The position numbers and the translations under genes are program-made. Shown here one piece after another: positions 16,464-25,371 of a stretch of 64,000 nucleotides of DNA. The first letter of the stretch is position 1. Each line of letters opens with the position of its first letter. The notes beneath the pieces are model-generated. The model searched no databases and was not told the origin of the DNA. It saw only the letters and a list, made by a program, of their open reading frames with translations. Location: the NCBI GenBank assembly GCA_045222555.1, contig JBGUYY010000108.1:12005-76004 (forward strand), written 5' to 3'. The DNA comes from UBA1756 sp045222555. Lineage in GTDB: Bacteria; Bacteroidota; Bacteroidia; Bacteroidales; WCHB1-69.

Positions 16464-19385
16464 ATGAAAAAAATTATCTCCATCATCACCCTGCTTTTTG
16501 GTATTTTCCTCTGTGCCACAGCACAGAAAACCTATCACTATGAGACCATCGAGGGAGATCCTTTCGGCACAAAAATCTATACATTGTCGAATGGTCTGAA
16601 AGTATATATGTCTGTATATAAGGATGTTCCGCGCATCCAAACCTACATCGCAGTACGGGCGGGCAGCAAAAACGACCCGGCAGAGACCACCGGTCTCGCC
16701 CACTACCTCGAACACCTTATGTTCAAAGGCACGAGTCATATCGGCACCGCCAACTGGGAGAAAGAGGCACCCATCCTCGCACAGATCGAGCAGCAGTTTG
16801 AAATCTACCGCGCCGAGACCGACCCCGCCAAACGCACCGCCATATATCACGTCATCGACAGTCTGTCGTATGAGGCCAGCGGCTATGCCATCCCCAACGA
16901 ATACGTGAAGCTGATGAAGCACATCGGCTCCAACGGCACCAACGCATGGACCTCCAACGACAACACCGTGTATGTGGAGGACATTCCCGCCAACCAACTC
17001 GAGACGTGGGCCATGATACAGGGCGAACGCTTCAGCGATCCCGTCATCCGCCTCTTCCACACAGAGTTAGAGACCGTTTATGAGGAGAAGAACCGCTCAC
17101 TCACCAGCGACAGCCGCAAGGCCAGCGAAGCCATGCTCGCCGCTCTCTACCCCTCCTACCCCTACGGCACACAGACCACCCTGGGCGACCCCGAACACCT
17201 GAAAAATCCCTCCATCACCAACATCAAACGCTTCGTCAGCACCTACTACGTGCCCAACAACATGGCCATCGTACTGGCCGGCGACTTCAACCCTGACGAA
17301 GCCGTGGCCATCATCGAGAAGTATTTCGGAAAAATGGAAGCCAAACGCTTCCCGAAATTAGCCGCCCCCGCTGAAGCAGAAACCCAACCGCTGAAAAGCT
17401 CTTCCGAAATTACCGTGGTGGGACAAGAGGCCGAATTTGTGAGTATCGCCTACCGCATCGGCAAGCCCGCCAACGCCAAAGAGATATACCTGCTCCAGAT
17501 GCTTGACTATGTGCTCAGTAACGGCAAATGCGGTCTTATCGACCTGAATATCAACCAGAAACAACTTACCGCCAGTGCTTCTTCCTATCCCTACACCCTT
17601 TGCGACAACTCCGCCTTCGTGCTGTACGGAAAACCCAAGAAAGGACAGACACTCAAGGAAGTGGCCGCCCTGCTGACCGAACAGCTGCAGAAGGTTTGCG
17701 ACGGCGACTTCAGCGACGAGCTGATGACCGGCGCCATCAACAACATGCGGCTGCAGGAGATGCGCCAGCTGGAAAGCAACAACGCCCGCGCCTCCAAGAT
17801 GCTCAACGCCTTCACCAACGCCATCCCGTGGAGCGACGCCTGCCAATCGATCAACATTTACGCCGGCATCACCAAGCAGCAGCTGGTCGATTTCGCCAAG
17901 ACCTACTTTGATGGAACAGGGCACGTCACCATCTACAAAACGCAGGGCGAGCCCGAAGAGGTGCATCCCGTGGCCAAGCCGCCCATCACCCCCATACAGG
18001 TGAACCGCGATGCCGAATCAGAATACTTCAAGATGGTGAAAGAACGGAAAGTCAACGAGATACAACCCGTCTTCCCCGACTACAAAAAAGACATACAGAG
18101 CGGCGAACTCGACAAGAAAATCGAGTCGCACATCTACTGCGTCAAGAATGTGGAGAACCAGTATTTCAGTTTGCAAATCGTGTATGAAGAGGGCGAGCTG
18201 ACCCGCCGCGAGCTGCCTATCGCCACGGCATACGTCAACTACCTGGGCACCAGCGCCCTCACCGCCGAAGAGGTGAAGAGCCGCTTCTACCAGATGGCCT
18301 GCAACTTCAGCGTGTCGTGCTCAGATGAAAAGACCTACGTCACCATTTCCGGACTCAGCGAAAACTTCGAGCCGGCGCTGACCCTCGCCTTGCAGGTGCT
18401 GCGCGACGGACAGCCCGATGAAGCCACCTTCAACACCATGATAGAGAACCGCATCAAAAACATGGAAGATGCCAAGAAGAGTCAGGACAAGGTGCTGGCA
18501 GCCCTGCGCGTGTATGGCGAGTACGGTCCCGAACTCGTCAACTTCTCACTGAAACCCAACGAGATGCGCAATCTGAAACCGGAGATGGTAACCGAAGAGC
18601 TGCACCACCTGTTAGAGTGCGCACCCGAGTTCCGGTACTATGGTCCCGCTACAGTGAAGCAGGTGCGCAAGGTGCTCGCCGCCCACTACCAGCTGCCCGA
18701 CAGCGACCACGCCTCTGTGGTCACCTCCGACTTTGAGAACCGCCCAGTTCTCGCCGACCAGGTCTATTTCGTGCCCTTCAACGCCAAGCAGGCCCGAATC
18801 GTCACCTACACCCGTGGTCCGCAGTACGACCGCGCCATGCTGCCCATCGTCACCATGTACAACAGCTACTTCGGCGGCGGCATGAACGCCATCGTCTTCC
18901 AAGAGATGCGTGAAAAACGCTCCCTCGCCTACACGGCCCAGTCAGCATACATCATCTCCTCCAAACCCATGGACTACACCTACAACTACTCCTTCATCGG
19001 CACCCAGAACGACAAGGTGGTGGATGCCATGACCGCCTTCAACGAGCTGTTCAACGACATGCCGCAATCGCAGGCCGCCTTCGAACTGGCCCGCCAGAAC
19101 AGCAAGACCTCCATCGCCACCAACCGCAGAACCAAAGCAGCCATCCTGAGCTCCTACATCAACGACCAGCGCTTCGGCTTCAGCTACGACCGCCGCAAAG
19201 ACATCTATGAGGCTCTCGACGGCTTCACCCTGCAGGATGTGGTGGACTTCAACCATCAGTATATCAAAGGACAACCTAAAATATATATGGTATTAGGGCG
19301 AGAGAATGAAATCGATTTGAAACAGATTGAAGCAAAATTCGGTCCTGTGAAGAGATTGACGCTGGAGGAAATCTTTGGATACTGA
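16464..19385 (+). CDS. M16 family zinc metallopeptidase (pitrilysin/PqqL-like)
   Basis: A 973-residue exported peptidase with a signal peptide (about 1-20). The inverted zinc motif HxxEH is His80-Glu83-His84 (HYLEH), and a downstream glutamate in ELETVYEEKN (about 201-208) supplies the third ligand, so the first M16 domain is catalytic. A second, inactive-type M16 domain occupies the C-terminal half, including the R/Y-containing MREKRSLAY motif that completes the active site in two-domain clam-shell peptidases. Such proteins degrade peptides in the periplasm. It has its own -7 box. The stop codon is followed at once by a GAAAATT-type heptamer repeat tract and then the ferritin gene. Confidence 0.93.
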   Translation: MKKIISIITLLFGIFLCATAQKTYHYETIEGDPFGTKIYTLSNGLKVYMSVYKDVPRIQTYIAVRAGSKNDPAETTGLAHYLEHLMFKGTSHIGTANWEKEAPILAQIEQQFEIYRAETDPAKRTAIYHVIDSLSYEASGYAIPNEYVKLMKHIGSNGTNAWTSNDNTVYVEDIPANQLETWAMIQGERFSDPVIRLFHTELETVYEEKNRSLTSDSRKASEAMLAALYPSYPYGTQTTLGDPEHLKNPSITNIKRFVSTYYVPNNMAIVLAGDFNPDEAVAIIEKYFGKMEAKRFPKLAAPAEAETQPLKSSSEITVVGQEAEFVSIAYRIGKPANAKEIYLLQMLDYVLSNGKCGLIDLNINQKQLTASASSYPYTLCDNSAFVLYGKPKKGQTLKEVAALLTEQLQKVCDGDFSDELMTGAINNMRLQEMRQLESNNARASKMLNAFTNAIPWSDACQSINIYAGITKQQLVDFAKTYFDGTGHVTIYKTQGEPEEVHPVAKPPITPIQVNRDAESEYFKMVKERKVNEIQPVFPDYKKDIQSGELDKKIESHIYCVKNVENQYFSLQIVYEEGELTRRELPIATAYVNYLGTSALTAEEVKSRFYQMACNFSVSCSDEKTYVTISGLSENFEPALTLALQVLRDGQPDEATFNTMIENRIKNMEDAKKSQDKVLAALRVYGEYGPELVNFSLKPNEMRNLKPEMVTEELHHLLECAPEFRYYGPATVKQVRKVLAAHYQLPDSDHASVVTSDFENRPVLADQVYFVPFNAKQARIVTYTRGPQYDRAMLPIVTMYNSYFGGGMNAIVFQEMREKRSLAYTAQSAYIISSKPMDYTYNYSFIGTQNDKVVDAMTAFNELFNDMPQSQAAFELARQNSKTSIATNRRTKAAILSSYINDQRFGFSYDRRKDIYEALDGFTLQDVVDFNHQYIKGQPKIYMVLGRENEIDLKQIEAKFGPVKRLTLEEIFGY

Positions 19386-19426
19386 GAAATTGAAAATTGA
19401 AAACTGAAAACTGAAAATTGAGAAAT
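19386..19426 (+). repeat. GAAAATT/GAAAACT heptamer repeat after a stop codon
   Basis: Starting directly after the stop codon at 19385, six near-identical 7-base units follow (GAAATT, GAAAATT, GAAAACT, GAAAACT, GAAAATT, GAGAAAT). The orientation relative to the preceding gene is the same as at four other gene ends in this window. Confidence 0.85.
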
Positions 19427-19470
19427 AACAAATCAACCAATATTACCAACCATTTAAAAATCAAAACATT

Positions 19471-19986
19471 ATGATTAACGAAAGAATGCAGAAAGAGATC
19501 AACGAACAGATCAATGCCGAACTGTGGTCCGGTTATCTTTATCTGAGCATGTCGGCATGGTTCACGCAGAACAACCTGCCGGGGTTCGCCAACTGGATGT
19601 ACATTCAGTATCAGGAGGAGTTCACCCATGCCATGAAGATGTTCCGCTACATTCACGAGCGCGGCGGTGTGGTGACCTTGAAGCCCATCAAAGCTGTTGA
19701 CACCAAATGGAAAAACGTCACGGCCATTTTCGAGCAGACCCTCAAGCACGAGCGCGTTGTCACGGGTCTCATCAACTCACTGATGGACACTGCCCACGAA
19801 ATCCGCGACTACGCCACCATCAACTTCCTCAACTGGTACATCGACGAGCAGGTGGAGGAAGAGGCACACGCTGAAGAGCTGTTAGAAAAAGTGAAGATGA
19901 TTGAGAAGGACAAGGCTGCCATGTACAACCTTGACAAAGAGCTCAGCGCCCGCGTATTTGTGGATGCCACTCTCGCAGCAGAGTAA
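19471..19986 (+). CDS. ftnA: Ferritin
   Basis: A 171-residue non-haem ferritin, an iron-storage cage protein that oxidises Fe(II) and keeps the mineral in the cytosol. The ferroxidase-centre residues are readable: Glu17 (NAELWSGYLYLS), Glu50 and His53 (YQEEFTHAMKM), Glu94 (EQTLKHE) and Gln127 (IDEQVEEE). Length and four-helix pattern are typical of bacterial FtnA. A Bacteroidota -7 box was not found in the 85-base gap, so it may be read through from the M16 gene or use a weak promoter. The TonB-dependent receptor starts only 28 bases downstream, suggesting a metal-related operon. Confidence 0.95.
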   Translation: MINERMQKEINEQINAELWSGYLYLSMSAWFTQNNLPGFANWMYIQYQEEFTHAMKMFRYIHERGGVVTLKPIKAVDTKWKNVTAIFEQTLKHERVVTGLINSLMDTAHEIRDYATINFLNWYIDEQVEEEAHAEELLEKVKMIEKDKAAMYNLDKELSARVFVDATLAAE

Positions 19987-20014
19987 TTTGACAATTTTCC
20001 ACAGAGCGCCCGTA

Positions 20015-22288
20015 ATGATGAAGAAACTGGCACTCACCATTTTACTATTGTTCATCACCCTCGGAATTTCAGCCCAAGGCCTGCGTGGCAGGGTCTTGGA
20101 AATCAACGAGGAAGGAGATACTGTACCTGTGGTGTATGCGATGGTGCAATGGATGAACACCTCCGTTGGCACGTTCACTGGCGATGACGGCACCTTTGCG
20201 CTACCTCGAACCACCACCGATACGCTGGTCATCTCCTACGCCGCATATTCCACCGAAAAGCTGAAAATAGAAAAAGGACAGGACGACCTCACCTTCATCT
20301 TGTCGAAAGGACAGACCCTTGACGAGGTGAAGGTGGTTTCGCGTGATGGTTCATTCATCTCCGTGGAGCCGATACTCACCTCCGTCATCACCCAGCAGGG
20401 ACTACGACGTGCCGCCTGCTGCAACCTCGCAGAAAGCTTCGAGAGCACCGTGGCGGTTGATATGGAGTACTCCGATGCCGTGACTGGTGCCAAGCAGATT
20501 GCCATGTTGGGGCTTTCTGGAATTTACAGCCAGATTCTCCTTGAGAATGTGCCGTACATACGTCTCCTCACCCAGCAGTTCGGTCTCGGCTTCGTGCCGG
20601 GGGCATGGATGGAGAGCATCAGCGTGTCGAAAGGCGTTGCCTCTGTCAGCAATGGCTACGAGGCCATTACCGGACAGATCAACGTGGACTTCAAAAAGCC
20701 CGAGACCAATCAGGAACGGCTTTTCCTCAACCTGTACGGCAACACGATGGGGCGTGGCGAGCTGAACCTCAACACCCGCTTCAACGTGGGCAAACAGCAG
20801 CGGGCCAGCACGATGCTGCTGCTCAACGCCGCCGACCAGTTTGCCAAGATGGACATGAACAAGGACGGTTTCCTCGATGTGCCCCGCAACCAGCAGGTGA
20901 ACGTAATGAACCGTTGGGACTACACAGTTCCCGAAAAGCTGAACGGCCGCACCCTAGTGGGGTTCGTGTGGGACAACCGCGTGGGCGGACAGAAAAATTA
21001 CAACTGGAAACGAGACTACCTATCAACGGAAATCTACGGCATCCATTTGGACAACAAGCGATTGGACTTCATCACCAAGAACGGAATCCTGCTGAAGGGC
21101 GCAGACGAGAGTATCGGCACCATCGCCTCCTACACCGGCACATGGACCAACGGAGTGTTCGGGCTGCGCACGGTGGATGCCCAGCAGCACAGTGCATATC
21201 TCAACATCTTGTATTCCAACAAGTTTGGAAAGTCAAAACGACACAAGCTCACGGCAGGTGGAAGCATACAATACGACTTTTTCACCTGCACGATTAAAAA
21301 CACATCAATAAATGGTTTGGAGCAATACGCCTACACGAATGGCACCATTCATGAGGCAGTGCCGGGCATTTTCGGCGAGTATAGCTACATCATCGACCGC
21401 AAACTGGTGGTGATGGCAGGAATGCGACTGGATTACAACTTCCTATACCGACAGCTGTTCTGGACACCTCGCCTGCACGTCAAGTGGCAAGCCACTGAGA
21501 GCACGGCCATACGAGCCTCTGCGGGCAAGGGTTACCGCAGCGCGTATCCCGAGGTGGAGAACCTGTCGCTGCTGACCTCCAATCGCACCCTCAACCTGTA
21601 CGCAGGAGAGAGCAAGCGCGCAGAGGAGGCCTACAACGCCGGCATCAGTCTGGTGCAGACCTTCCACATGCCCGGCGGCATCGCCTCCGTGTCGGTGGAT
21701 TATTTCTACACCCATTTCATCCAACAAACCCTTATCGACCTTGACCTCGACGCGCATCATGTATATATGTACAACCTGAACGGCGCATGCAACGGCACAG
21801 GAAACCTGTCGCACTCGCATTCGGTGCAGGCAGAGATCACGCTGTGGCCTGTGGCCCGTTTCGAAATCCTCCTCGCCTACCGCTACAACGACGTGCGCTA
21901 CCAGTCGCAAGGACAGTGGCGCGAAAAGGCGCTGATGAGTCCGCACAAGGCGTTGATAAACCTCAACTACAGCACACAATACGACAAGTGGAAGTTCAAC
22001 CTCACATTGCAGGTCAACGGACCGCAGCGGCTGCCTAACATGAGCGGCAACACTGCCAGCACACTACCCGAACACTCGCCCACCTACTGCATCCTGAACG
22101 GACAGATTACCAAAAAATTCCGAAAATGGGAAATTTATGCTGGCGCAGAGAACATGCTCAACTACAAACAGAAGAACCCGATTGTGGATGCGGAGAATCC
22201 CTTCGGCGAAAATTTCGACACCACCGTGGTTTACGCGCCCATCACTGGCATCATGGGCTACGTGGGTATTCGAGTAGTGCTGAAATGA
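20015..22288 (+). CDS. TonB-dependent outer-membrane receptor
   Basis: A 757-residue receptor. A signal peptide (MMKKLALTILLLFITLGISAQ-like, about 1-21) is followed by a short carboxypeptidase-regulatory-like domain (about 22-105), a plug domain (about 130-235, including VPYIRLLTQQFGLGFVPG and the GYEAITGQINV motif) and a beta-barrel ending in the aromatic-rich VGIRVVLK. The frame is open upstream into the ferritin gene, but the ATG at 20015 gives the correct signal peptide. Ligand specificity is not encoded in any motif seen; the adjacent ferritin and heavy-metal-binding protein genes suggest a metal or metal chelate. No SusD partner follows, so polysaccharide uptake is unlikely. Confidence 0.9.
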   Translation: MMKKLALTILLLFITLGISAQGLRGRVLEINEEGDTVPVVYAMVQWMNTSVGTFTGDDGTFALPRTTTDTLVISYAAYSTEKLKIEKGQDDLTFILSKGQTLDEVKVVSRDGSFISVEPILTSVITQQGLRRAACCNLAESFESTVAVDMEYSDAVTGAKQIAMLGLSGIYSQILLENVPYIRLLTQQFGLGFVPGAWMESISVSKGVASVSNGYEAITGQINVDFKKPETNQERLFLNLYGNTMGRGELNLNTRFNVGKQQRASTMLLLNAADQFAKMDMNKDGFLDVPRNQQVNVMNRWDYTVPEKLNGRTLVGFVWDNRVGGQKNYNWKRDYLSTEIYGIHLDNKRLDFITKNGILLKGADESIGTIASYTGTWTNGVFGLRTVDAQQHSAYLNILYSNKFGKSKRHKLTAGGSIQYDFFTCTIKNTSINGLEQYAYTNGTIHEAVPGIFGEYSYIIDRKLVVMAGMRLDYNFLYRQLFWTPRLHVKWQATESTAIRASAGKGYRSAYPEVENLSLLTSNRTLNLYAGESKRAEEAYNAGISLVQTFHMPGGIASVSVDYFYTHFIQQTLIDLDLDAHHVYMYNLNGACNGTGNLSHSHSVQAEITLWPVARFEILLAYRYNDVRYQSQGQWREKALMSPHKALINLNYSTQYDKWKFNLTLQVNGPQRLPNMSGNTASTLPEHSPTYCILNGQITKKFRKWEIYAGAENMLNYKQKNPIVDAENPFGENFDTTVVYAPITGIMGYVGIRVVLK

Positions 22289-22333
22289 AAAAGGGAAAGG
22301 TCATTTGGAATTCATTCATCAAAAAAATAATCG

Positions 22334-22341
22334 TACTTTTG
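22334..22341 (+). promoter_or_regulatory. -7 box TACTTTTG for the HMA-domain gene
   Basis: TACTTTTGC matches the TAnnTTTG consensus, 57 bases before the ATG at 22398, so the HMA protein can be expressed separately from the receptor upstream. Confidence 0.55.
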
Positions 22342-22397
22342 CAGCCGAATAATTTGAAAAAGAAAAGAAACCGATAATTATCCAAAATCAAATAATT

Positions 22398-22814
22398 ATG
22401 AAGAAAATCATCGTAATGTTAATCGCCGTGGCCATGACTTTCGGCGCAATGGCGCAGAGCAAAACCACATCTTCCAGCTCATCCTCAAAAGCAACTACCA
22501 ACACGACTACCCAAAGTCAGAGCAAAAACAGCAGCTACACTACCATCACCATCCAGACCAACGCCTCCAAGAACTGTAAGAGCTGCGTAAACCGTTTCAA
22601 AGAGAACGTGCCGTTCTTCAAAGGGGTGAAAGAGTACACCTTCGACTCATCCACCGCCAAACTGACGGTGACCTACGATCCGAAAAAGACCACTGCCGAT
22701 CAAATCCGCAAGCAGATCAGCGACCTCGGCTACGATGCCGACAAGGTGAAGGCCAACGAAGCCGCCCGCGCCAAACTGCCTCCCTGCTGCCGCAAAGAGA
22801 GCTGCGGGAATTAA
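22398..22814 (+). CDS. Periplasmic heavy-metal-associated (HMA) domain protein
   Basis: A 138-residue exported protein: signal peptide (1-19, ending AMA), a Ser/Thr-rich linker (about 21-47), then an HMA ferredoxin-like domain (about 48-115) with the metal-binding pair Cys60-x-x-Cys63 (NCKSCVNRF). Three more cysteines near the C-terminus (Cys130, Cys131, Cys136) could add ligands. HMA domains bind Cu(I) or other soft metals and act as chaperones or sensors. Placement after a TonB-dependent receptor suggests periplasmic capture of the metal imported by it, or protection against it. Copper is the commonest ligand of the family but is not proven here. Confidence 0.85.
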   Translation: MKKIIVMLIAVAMTFGAMAQSKTTSSSSSSKATTNTTTQSQSKNSSYTTITIQTNASKNCKSCVNRFKENVPFFKGVKEYTFDSSTAKLTVTYDPKKTTADQIRKQISDLGYDADKVKANEAARAKLPPCCRKESCGN

Positions 22815-22849
22815 GGTATATTTGATAAATTGAAAGGTTAAACAGAAAT

Positions 22850-23929
22850 ATGGAGAACTATTTAATATCTGGTATTCAACAAATTGGAGTCGGCACTGAA
22901 AATTTCAGGAAGTCATGGGATTGGTATATTGAGATGTTTGGCATCAACACCCGGATTCTGGAGGACGACACGGTGGCGGAGCGGATGCTCCCCTACACAG
23001 GCAACCAGCCGCAGAAACGGCATGCCTGCATCGCCGTAAACCTGCAGGGCGGTGGCGGCTTCGAGATCTGGCAGTACAGCGAACGCAAACCTGTGCCCCC
23101 CGCACAGCCCGCCGCCATCGGCGACCTCGGCGTTTTCGCCGCCAAACTCAAATGCCGCGACGTACAGGCCTTCCACCAGCAGCTTAGCGCAAAGTGGACC
23201 CAGTGCGGTCCCGTCTCCGCCCTGCCCAACGGAACGCCCTGCTTCTATGTCAACGACCTGTACGGCAACACGTTCCAGGTGGTACAGCAGCCCGACATCT
23301 TCATCGAGCAGCACTGCCTCACCGGCGGTATGGTCGGCGCCCTGGTTGGTGTGACCGACATGGAGGCCTCCATCCGCTTCTATCGCGAGGTGCTCGGCTA
23401 CGACAAGGTGGTTTATGACCAGACCGGCACATTCGACGACTGGAGTCTCATGCCCGGCAGCGAGCAGCAGTACCGCCGCGTGCTGTTGACCGACACCACC
23501 CCCGCCAAAGGCCCCTTCAGCGCCCTGATGCCCAAAGGCTCCATCGAGCTGGTGCAGGCCCTTGACCGCACCCCGCACAAGATATACGAAGGCCGCTACT
23601 GGGGCGACCCCGGCTTCATCCAGATCTGCTACGATATCTCCAACATGAAGGCTCTCGGCGAGTTCTGCCAGTCGAAAGGGCACCCCTTCACCGTGGACAG
23701 CTGTCCCGACGGCGAGGTGTTCGACATGGGAGACGCCTCCGGCCATTTCACCTACATCGAGGATCCTGACGGCACGCTGATTGAGTTTGTGGAGACGCAC
23801 CGCATCCCTGTGGTCAAGAAACTCGGCTGGTACATCGATCTGCGCAAACGCGACCGCACGCAGCAGCTTCCCAAGTTTCTCCTTCGCATGATGGGATGGG
23901 TGTCGCGCCAGAAGCCCAGCAATCGATAA
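22850..23929 (+). CDS. Two-domain VOC (glyoxalase-like) protein
   Basis: A 359-residue protein with two vicinal-oxygen-chelate modules: the first starts at ISGIQQIGVGTENFRKSWDWY (about residue 5), the second at GALVGVTDMEASIRFYREVLG (about 165). Each has the beta-alpha-beta-beta-beta pattern and closing Glu (ELVQ, IEDPDGTLIEFVE) typical of metal-binding dioxygenases, glyoxalases and epimerases. The C-terminal ~40 residues are basic. Substrate is unknown. The SDR gene starts ten bases after its stop codon, so the pair probably forms an operon modifying a common small molecule. Confidence 0.8.
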   Translation: MENYLISGIQQIGVGTENFRKSWDWYIEMFGINTRILEDDTVAERMLPYTGNQPQKRHACIAVNLQGGGGFEIWQYSERKPVPPAQPAAIGDLGVFAAKLKCRDVQAFHQQLSAKWTQCGPVSALPNGTPCFYVNDLYGNTFQVVQQPDIFIEQHCLTGGMVGALVGVTDMEASIRFYREVLGYDKVVYDQTGTFDDWSLMPGSEQQYRRVLLTDTTPAKGPFSALMPKGSIELVQALDRTPHKIYEGRYWGDPGFIQICYDISNMKALGEFCQSKGHPFTVDSCPDGEVFDMGDASGHFTYIEDPDGTLIEFVETHRIPVVKKLGWYIDLRKRDRTQQLPKFLLRMMGWVSRQKPSNR

Positions 23930-23939
23930 TTCATTGACG

Positions 23940-24740
23940 ATGAGCAAGAACGACAAACCGTTACGGGTGTGGATTACAGGGGCTTCATCGGGCATGGGTG
24001 AGGCGTGCGCCTACCTTTATGCTGCACGAAAAGCCCAGCTGATTCTCACCTCCTCGTCGTTGCAGAAGTTGGAGCCCGTGGCCGACAAATGCCGCTCGAT
24101 GGGCGCGGAGGTTACCCTCCTCCCCTACGACCTCGAACAGTTAGCGGGCATCCCAGCGCTCTCACAGCAAGCCTGGCAGCAGTACGGCGGTCTTGACATC
24201 CTGTTCTGCAACGCCGGCGTGAGCCAGCGCACCAACGTGGAGGAGACCTCCATGGAGGTATTCCACAAAATCATGGATATCAACTTCTACGCACCGGTAG
24301 AGATGGTCAAGGCCATCCTGCCGCTGATGCTGGAGAATGGCGGGGGCAACATCGCTGCCACCACCTCTATCGCAGGCTGTTTCGGTTTCCCGCTGCGTTG
24401 CGCCTACAGCTCGTCGAAGCACGCGCTATACGGCTTTTTCGAAACCTTGCAGGCCGAATACACCGACAAGGGCATCCACACCACCCTCGTTTGCCCGGGG
24501 CGCGTGCGCACCGACATCTCGCTGAACTCGCTGGACCGCAACGGGCAACGCCGCGGCGTGATGGACCCCGGACAGGCCAACGGCATCAGCGCCGAGAAGG
24601 CAGCCAAAAAGATTGTACGCGCCATCGACCGGAACAGACGCGAGGTGCTGGTCGGCGGAAAAGAGCTTATCATGGTGTATATCAAGCGGTTCTTCCCTGG
24701 TCTGTGCGCACGGCTGGCACGGAAGATTAAGCCCATGTAA
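23940..24740 (+). CDS. SDR family oxidoreductase
   Basis: A 266-residue classical short-chain dehydrogenase. The cofactor motif is TGASSGMG (13-20), with NAG at 91-93 and the catalytic Ser143, Tyr156 and Lys160 (YSSSK). A basic C-terminus (LARKIKPM) with a hydrophobic stretch near 222-236 resembles membrane-associated SDRs such as DHRS7-like enzymes. The frame is open two codons further with a TTG, but the ATG at 23940 is the better start. It follows the VOC gene closely and precedes the pseudouridine synthase gene by 27 bases. Substrate unknown. Confidence 0.85.
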   Translation: MSKNDKPLRVWITGASSGMGEACAYLYAARKAQLILTSSSLQKLEPVADKCRSMGAEVTLLPYDLEQLAGIPALSQQAWQQYGGLDILFCNAGVSQRTNVEETSMEVFHKIMDINFYAPVEMVKAILPLMLENGGGNIAATTSIAGCFGFPLRCAYSSSKHALYGFFETLQAEYTDKGIHTTLVCPGRVRTDISLNSLDRNGQRRGVMDPGQANGISAEKAAKKIVRAIDRNRREVLVGGKELIMVYIKRFFPGLCARLARKIKPM

Positions 24741-24767
24741 GGTTGGATAAAGTTATGAAATCCCATT

Positions 24768-25301
24768 ATGGTAATCTTGTTCAATAAACCCTTCGGAGTA
24801 CTGAGTCAATTCACCCCTGAGGGCGGGCATCGCGCGTTGGATGAGTTCGGTTTTCCTTCCGGAGTCTATGCGGCGGGACGGCTGGACCATGACAGCGAGG
24901 GTGCCTTGCTGCTGACAGACGACGGGCGACTGATCAAGCAGCTGCTGGATCCGAAGAATGCCCATCCCCGCACCTACCTCGCCCAAGTCGAAGGAGAAGT
25001 TACCGATGAAGCGTTATTAGCGCTGGCCAAGGGGGTCTTGATCAAAGGGTATCGCACACGGCCCTGCAAGGCGGAACGGGTGATGCCACCAGAGAACCTC
25101 TGGGAGCGCGTGCCGCCCATCCGTTATCGCGCCAGCATCCCCACCAGCTGGATCCGCCTTACCCTCACCGAAGGCAAGAACCGGCAGGTGAGGCACATGA
25201 CCGCTGCCGTCGGCTTCCCCACCCTGCGGCTCATCCGCGTTCAAATCGGCGACCTCAGATTGGGCACGCTCCAGCCTGGAGAATGGAGGGTGGTCAGATA
25301 G
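24768..25301 (+). CDS. rluE: 23S rRNA pseudouridine synthase, RluE type
   Basis: A 177-residue RsuA-family pseudouridine synthase without an S4 domain, the size and layout of RluE, which modifies uridine 2457 of 23S rRNA. The catalytic aspartate is Asp40 in AGRLDHDSEG, and the family motifs LLLTDDG, KTYLAQVEG-like (RTYLAQVEGE) and EGKNRQVRHM follow in order. It is the last gene of the plus-strand run and ends at a hairpin shared with the convergent guaB. Confidence 0.9.
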   Translation: MVILFNKPFGVLSQFTPEGGHRALDEFGFPSGVYAAGRLDHDSEGALLLTDDGRLIKQLLDPKNAHPRTYLAQVEGEVTDEALLALAKGVLIKGYRTRPCKAERVMPPENLWERVPPIRYRASIPTSWIRLTLTEGKNRQVRHMTAAVGFPTLRLIRVQIGDLRLGTLQPGEWRVVR

Positions 25302-25312
25302 TCTATACAGCA

Positions 25313-25340
25313 AGCGGGCACGCCAAATGGCATGCCCGCT
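25313..25340. terminator. Hairpin between convergent rluE and guaB
   Basis: AGCGGGCA (25313-25320) pairs with TGCCCGCT (25333-25340), and GCCA with TGGC inside the loop, leaving one C-A mismatch. It sits 11 bases after rluE and 31 bases from the end of guaB. No strong T run follows on either strand, so it may act as a bidirectional barrier rather than a classical terminator. Confidence 0.6.
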
Positions 25341-25371
25341 ATCGTTTGATCACACAACGTAAGTACAAATC

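Noticed and set aside
19901..20014. A longer N-terminus for the TonB-dependent receptor, overlapping ferritin
   Set aside because: The extension lies within the ferritin coding region in another frame; the ATG at 20015 gives a normal signal peptide.
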